From: Pedobacter metabolipauper
GTDB lineage: Bacteria; Bacteroidota; Bacteroidia; Sphingobacteriales; Sphingobacteriaceae
Assembly: GCF_004362715.1 (NCBI RefSeq)
Contig: NZ_SNYC01000008.1
Coordinates: 1 to 64,000, forward strand
Reading direction: 5' to 3'
Length of the DNA stretch: 64,000 bases
The notes below the pieces were generated by a model. The model made no database searches. It worked only from the letters and a program-made list of their open reading frames with translations, and was not told where the DNA came from. Of this stretch, positions 59,907 to 64,000 are shown piece by piece (position 1 is the first letter of the stretch; each line of letters begins with the position of its first letter). Made by a program: the position numbers and the translations under genes.

Positions 59907-61796
59907 ATGATCGTTTATAAAAGATATCTTCTGTTTTTCTTACTGTCACTTGCCTTTGCATGTAAACAAGGTGACATGAGGATCATACCTGTAGACGATT
60001 TCTTTAAATCACAGGATAGATTGGTATACCGGATCTCTCCGGATGGAACCAGTCTGTCGTATTTGGTCCTGGAAGGTAAAAATCAAAATCTATACATCGA
60101 GAATATTGCAACGGGCAAAGGCCGCAAGGTTACCCAACTGAAAGAACGGAGCATCAACTTCTATTTTTGGGTAAGCAAAAATGAACTTATTTACTACAAA
60201 GAGACCGATCCGCAGAAAAGAAGGTCTGATATCTTTATCATCAATAAAGATGGCAGTAACGAACGCCAGTTAACAAATAATGAAAAGAGCAAGATCCGCG
60301 TATTGGAGGATCAGCTGATAGATGATAAATATTTATTGGTTACATCCAATAAAAGAGATTCAACAGTTTTTGATGTGTACCGTTTAAATGTACGCAATGG
60401 TGTAATGGAGATGGCCGCTAAGAATCCAGGAAACATTACCGACTGGATTACAGATTCTGAAGGTAAACTGAGACTGGCTACCAGCAGCGACGGTGTAAAT
60501 GAAACACTCCTTTATCGCGAAAATGAGGGCAGTTCTTTTAAACCCATCATGACAAATAATTTCAAAACTACATTCAGGCCCATTGCTTTTTCTCACAACC
60601 AGCCGCATATTATTTATGCAGTTTCTGATGTAAACCGTGATAAGAGTGCGCTGGTAGAGGTAGATTGTCATACAGGTAAAGAACTTAAAGTAGTGTTCGG
60701 TAACGATTCTATAAACATTACAGACGCGCAGTACTCCCGGAAAAAGCAAAAGATGTCATTTGTGGTCTATGAAAACTGGAAAAAAGAGAAACACTTTTTG
60801 GACGACTCGGTGAAACTCTTGTATACGAACCTGGATCACCTTTTACCAAAAACGGAAACCCGGATCATAGATCGCGATAAGGCAGAAAATGTGTTTATTG
60901 TGCGGACGTTTACCGACAGGAACCCCGGATCTTTTTATCTGTATTTTGCAAAGACCGGTCAGCTAAGAAAATTAAGCGACTTTAACTCTGCGATTAAAGT
61001 CAATGAAATGAGCGAAATGAAACCGATTAGTTTTGTTTCGAAAGACAGCATGCGCATCCAGGGATACCTGACGCTCCCTGTCAATAAAAAAGCACAAAAC
61101 CTGCCGGTTGTGGTACTGCCGCATGATGGACCTGGCGGACGGAATAGTTGGGGCTATAATGCCGAAGTTCAGTTTCTGGCGAACCGCGGATATGCTGTTT
61201 TTCAGGTAAATTATAGGGGCTCATCCGGATATGGGAAGGCTTTTTTTGCTGCAGGGTTTAAACAATGGGGCTGCAAGATCCAGCAGGATATCAACGATGG
61301 GGTGCAATGGCTGATCAATGAAAAGATTGCCAATCCGAAACGAATTGCAATCTATGGATCCGGTTTTGGAGGTAACATCGCATTAAATGCATTATACTCT
61401 AAAGGCAGTAACTACACGTGTGCGGCATCAAACTCTGGAGTCATCAACTTGTTTACCTACCTGAAATCCATACCGCCGTTCTTAAAACCAAACCTCCAGA
61501 TGTATTATGAAATGATTGGAAACCCGGTAACAGATGTAGACCGGATGCGTCAATCCTCCCCGTTATTTCAGGCCGACAGGATCAATGCACCGGTATTTAT
61601 TGCTCAGAACATTAAAGACCCCAATATAAACTCAGCAGAGACCGTACAATTCATTAAAAACCTTCAAAAAAGAAAGGTGAATGTTACGTACCTCGAAAAT
61701 GACGGGGTTTCGTTTCCGGGCAGTCACCTGGAGGAAAGACAAAAGTTTTACGCTGCTTTAGAGCAATTCTTAGAAGTTAACCTGAAAAAAAAGTAA
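59907..61796 (+). CDS. S9 (prolyl oligopeptidase)-type lipoprotein lacking catalytic Ser and His
   Basis: A 629-residue lipoprotein (lipobox LAFAC, Cys about residue 19). The N-terminal beta-propeller (about 30-370) has repeats such as YRISPDGTSLSYLVLEGKNQ. The C-terminal alpha/beta-hydrolase domain contains GPGGRNSWGYNAEVQFLANR and NYRGSSGYGKAF. The nucleophile elbow GxSxGG is GSGFGG here, with Gly486 at the Ser position. The triad Asp571 is kept, and the catalytic His of the usual GHGF is Val601. It is predicted to be inactive as a peptidase. The histidine kinase starts 9 bases later, suggesting a sensory or binding role. Confidence 0.9.
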   Translation: MIVYKRYLLFFLLSLAFACKQGDMRIIPVDDFFKSQDRLVYRISPDGTSLSYLVLEGKNQNLYIENIATGKGRKVTQLKERSINFYFWVSKNELIYYKETDPQKRRSDIFIINKDGSNERQLTNNEKSKIRVLEDQLIDDKYLLVTSNKRDSTVFDVYRLNVRNGVMEMAAKNPGNITDWITDSEGKLRLATSSDGVNETLLYRENEGSSFKPIMTNNFKTTFRPIAFSHNQPHIIYAVSDVNRDKSALVEVDCHTGKELKVVFGNDSINITDAQYSRKKQKMSFVVYENWKKEKHFLDDSVKLLYTNLDHLLPKTETRIIDRDKAENVFIVRTFTDRNPGSFYLYFAKTGQLRKLSDFNSAIKVNEMSEMKPISFVSKDSMRIQGYLTLPVNKKAQNLPVVVLPHDGPGGRNSWGYNAEVQFLANRGYAVFQVNYRGSSGYGKAFFAAGFKQWGCKIQQDINDGVQWLINEKIANPKRIAIYGSGFGGNIALNALYSKGSNYTCAASNSGVINLFTYLKSIPPFLKPNLQMYYEMIGNPVTDVDRMRQSSPLFQADRINAPVFIAQNIKDPNINSAETVQFIKNLQKRKVNVTYLENDGVSFPGSHLEERQKFYAALEQFLEVNLKKK

Positions 61797-61805
61797 ATTG
61801 GGCTC

Positions 61806-63479
61806 ATGCCATCAGAGAAAAAGAGCGGTTACCGTAAGAATTTTTCGTTGATCCTTACCTTCATCATCCTGATGTCGGTACTGTTTATGCTGTCGCTTGT
61901 TCTTGCGTACCGGTTTAGCACGAAGTTTATTGAGAATGAATTTGTATCAGAAAAGGTAAATGTGCTTGAGCAAAGTATTAAGCCCTACAACGATTTCTTT
62001 CAGAAAAAACTTCCTGAAGTCTCTTATTATAATGGTTACCTGGATTCTGCTACCGCGTCGAATTTTGTAGATACCGTATTGCTGGAATATCCATTCGTAT
62101 CGAAGGTTATATTTTACGACTCTGAAGTTCGGAACAGCCCGGTAAATGATGGATTGAATACCGGTAAATTCTCTTTCGGCCCAAAAAGTATTTACCAGTT
62201 TGGTAGCCTGGTACCCAAAGATTCTGTCGCCTTATTTTCAAGGGACAATACACGGAACTTCATTGTAGGGGATGATTTTAATACCCTTGCCTTAAAGCTC
62301 GCTTCTTATATCGAAAGCCTGGATACCAGCCGGGTGCCCAGTCCCGATGAACTGTTTAGCAATTTCAGTAATGTCCGTTCTAATAAGATCACTTACCTGA
62401 ATATTCCGAGGGTAGAGGATTTGAAGATGTATAAAAGTATGATGCGGAAAGAACTCGATCCGCAGCCTGTTTATCAGCAGGACATGCTCTCTTTCCACCT
62501 GGACCCTTACAAGATCAGGATCATCAATACCCGGCCATTGTTATTCCAGTACATCAAGATTGAACCGCTTACTTATGATCCTTTAGACATTTCTACCTCG
62601 TATTTAACAACAGAGATAACCCTGCCGGGCCCATTTTCTGATTATAAGCTTTATTTCATCTCTTCAAAATCATTCATAGATAAAGAGATCAGAAGCTATT
62701 TCCTGCCTATTGCACTGGCATTGCTGGTTTTTTATAGTATAGTTGTACTCGTTGCCTTTCTGATTTACAGGAACCTGAACATCAACCAAAAGATGTTTAA
62801 GCTGCAGTATGATTTTATGAATAACCTTACCCATGAGTTTAAGACCCCGGTAAGTGTAATTAAAATAGCCGGAAATAACATCAAAAGCGCCACCACGCTT
62901 ACCGAAAGGGAATTGAAAATGTATGGCAAGATCCTGGATGAAGAAGCAGATAAGTTAAACGGGTTAATGAACAAGCTGCTTGCGTTTACGCAAATTGAGA
63001 ATAAAGCCATTGAACTGAACCAGGATAAGATCAGCATAGTCGACTTCATTGAAAGTACCATCGAATCGCACCGGTTAAAACATCCCGATTTTAATTTCAC
63101 CTATGAAACATCCGGATTTAAAACATTTGTTACCGATCCGGTGCTGTTGGGCAGCCTGTTCGATAACCTGGCAGAGAATGCCTATAAATACTCTCCGCCG
63201 GAGCGTAAAAAGTTACACATCAGCGCACGGCTGATTAAAGGTAAGGTGGTGCTTCGGTTTACGGATAATGGTATTGGTATACCAGCATCAGAAATTAATA
63301 ATATATTTAAAAAGTTTTTCCGGATCCAGAACCAATACAATCAAAATGGAAGTGTTGGTCTTGGTTTGGCTTTTTGTAAGGAACTGGTTAACTTTATGAA
63401 CGGTGAGATCACCGTAAAGAGTAAGGTAAATAAAGGATCAGAGTTTAAGATTGTATTACCGTATATTGATAACGATTAA
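61806..63479 (+). CDS. Two-pass sensor histidine kinase
   Basis: A 557-residue membrane kinase with helices at about 12-35 and 295-320. These flank a periplasmic sensor domain of about 260 residues that I cannot assign to a family. The cytoplasmic part has the HisKA box NLTHEFKTPVS (His343), the N box NLAENAYKYS, the G1 box FTDNGIGIP and the G2 box GSVGLGLAFCKEL. All kinase motifs are intact. It starts 9 bases after the S9-like lipoprotein and ends 5 bases before the response regulator, so all three are one operon. Confidence 0.95.
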   Translation: MPSEKKSGYRKNFSLILTFIILMSVLFMLSLVLAYRFSTKFIENEFVSEKVNVLEQSIKPYNDFFQKKLPEVSYYNGYLDSATASNFVDTVLLEYPFVSKVIFYDSEVRNSPVNDGLNTGKFSFGPKSIYQFGSLVPKDSVALFSRDNTRNFIVGDDFNTLALKLASYIESLDTSRVPSPDELFSNFSNVRSNKITYLNIPRVEDLKMYKSMMRKELDPQPVYQQDMLSFHLDPYKIRIINTRPLLFQYIKIEPLTYDPLDISTSYLTTEITLPGPFSDYKLYFISSKSFIDKEIRSYFLPIALALLVFYSIVVLVAFLIYRNLNINQKMFKLQYDFMNNLTHEFKTPVSVIKIAGNNIKSATTLTERELKMYGKILDEEADKLNGLMNKLLAFTQIENKAIELNQDKISIVDFIESTIESHRLKHPDFNFTYETSGFKTFVTDPVLLGSLFDNLAENAYKYSPPERKKLHISARLIKGKVVLRFTDNGIGIPASEINNIFKKFFRIQNQYNQNGSVGLGLAFCKELVNFMNGEITVKSKVNKGSEFKIVLPYIDND

Positions 63480-63484
63480 AAGAT

Positions 63485-64000
63485 ATGTCAAAGGGAATTA
63501 AAATATTAATAGTTGAAGACGATGAAAATCTAAGGTTTTTAGTGGTACACCGTTTAAAGGCAGAAGGATATGATGTTTTAGAAGTTGGTGATGGTGATGC
63601 AGCAGAGCAGACCATCATGAGCGAAAAACCGGATATCGTACTTTTAGACTGGATGCTTCCCGGCAAACAGGGTGCAGAAGTTTGTGAGGAGGTGCGGAAG
63701 CTTGGCTTTGATAACCTGATCATCATGATGACTGCCAAGGCGCAGGATGTTGACAAGATCGATGCGTATAACTTCGGTGTTTCTGACTACGTAACCAAAC
63801 CATTTAACATGGATGTACTTGTAGCCATGCTGGATAGCAAGGTGAAGTTCCTTTTAAATAATGACCGTTCGGAGATTCACCGGTTCGGTAATATGGAGCA
63901 TCATCCAAATATCCATACCCTGTATAGAAATGGCAAAAAGATAGAACTTACCATATTAGAGAACCGGATCCTATTGTATTTTCTGAGAAATCCAAACAAG
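63485..64000 (+). CDS. OmpR-family response regulator, truncated by the window end
   Basis: The first 172 residues are visible. The receiver domain (about 5-120) has the acidic pair Glu11/Asp12-Asp13, the phospho-acceptor Asp55 (VLLDWMLPGK), Thr83 and Lys105 (VTKPF). The C-terminal winged-helix domain begins near residue 140 (RNGKKIELTILENRILLYFL) and runs off the window. It is the cognate partner of the kinase 5 bases upstream. Confidence 0.95.
   Translation, partial: MSKGIKILIVEDDENLRFLVVHRLKAEGYDVLEVGDGDAAEQTIMSEKPDIVLLDWMLPGKQGAEVCEEVRKLGFDNLIIMMTAKAQDVDKIDAYNFGVSDYVTKPFNMDVLVAMLDSKVKFLLNNDRSEIHRFGNMEHHPNIHTLYRNGKKIELTILENRILLYFLRNPNK

Overview
The window looks like a chromosomal segment of a Bacteroidota bacterium of the Sphingobacteriaceae type (Pedobacter-like). 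The evidence is lineage-typical gene content: SusC/SusD with a GH97 enzyme, an alternative complex III (act) operon followed by caa3/aa3 oxidase genes, and DUF3667, DUF4251, DUF4286, DUF6377 and ORF6N proteins. The promoters also fit, with a TAnnTTTG -7 element close to or directly abutting the start codon. Genus is inferred from protein character only; no rRNA gene is present.

Layout. 1-3.8 kb is an accessory patch: the tail of an unknown gene, an ORF6N protein with a decayed copy of part of itself just downstream, a DUF3667 membrane protein, an AT-rich orphan, a short ORF resembling the C-terminal tip of a polymorphic (Rhs-type) toxin, a Sel1-repeat protein and a multiply damaged IS3-family transposase remnant. 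3.8-24.4 kb is mostly housekeeping: purD, a NIPSNAP protein, secA, a SPOR protein, two M20 amidohydrolases, a GDSL esterase, dnaG-yraN-glutaminyl cyclase, pgi, prfB (with its programmed +1 frameshift), an esterase, a SirB1-like protein and a methyltransferase. 24.5-29.3 kb holds a BlaI/M56 (BlaR1-like) regulatory pair behind a near-perfect 38-bp palindrome, a BamA/TamA-type outer-membrane protein, an FKBP lipoprotein and a deoxyhypusine-synthase-like enzyme.

29.5-46.8 kb is the respiratory block: actABCDEF (quinol:electron acceptor oxidoreductase), coxB and coxA, a strong terminator, then heme A synthase, heme O synthase, two subunit III paralogues, subunit IV, a SCO-like protein that has lost its copper ligands, DUF420, a small CxxC protein and DUF983. 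Together these encode electron transfer from quinol through ACIII to oxygen, plus heme A and probable copper-site assembly. 46.8-48.3 kb has DUF2461 and an OmpA-type lipoprotein.

48.4-57.6 kb is a compact polysaccharide-utilisation locus: a DUF6377 membrane regulator, a 319-bp regulatory gap, susC, susD, a hairpin and a GH97 alpha-glycosidase. It is followed by a convergent DUF4286-TPR pair. 59.9-64.0 kb is a three-gene unit: an S9-type lipoprotein lacking the nucleophile Ser and the catalytic His, a two-pass sensor histidine kinase, and an OmpR-type response regulator cut by the window edge. I consider this the best candidate for an undescribed sensing arrangement. Other items worth attention are the copper-ligand-free SCO protein, the BlaI palindrome, the toxin-tip/Sel1 module and a repeat cluster upstream of DUF4251. 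No tRNA, rRNA, CRISPR array, riboswitch or replication origin was recognised.
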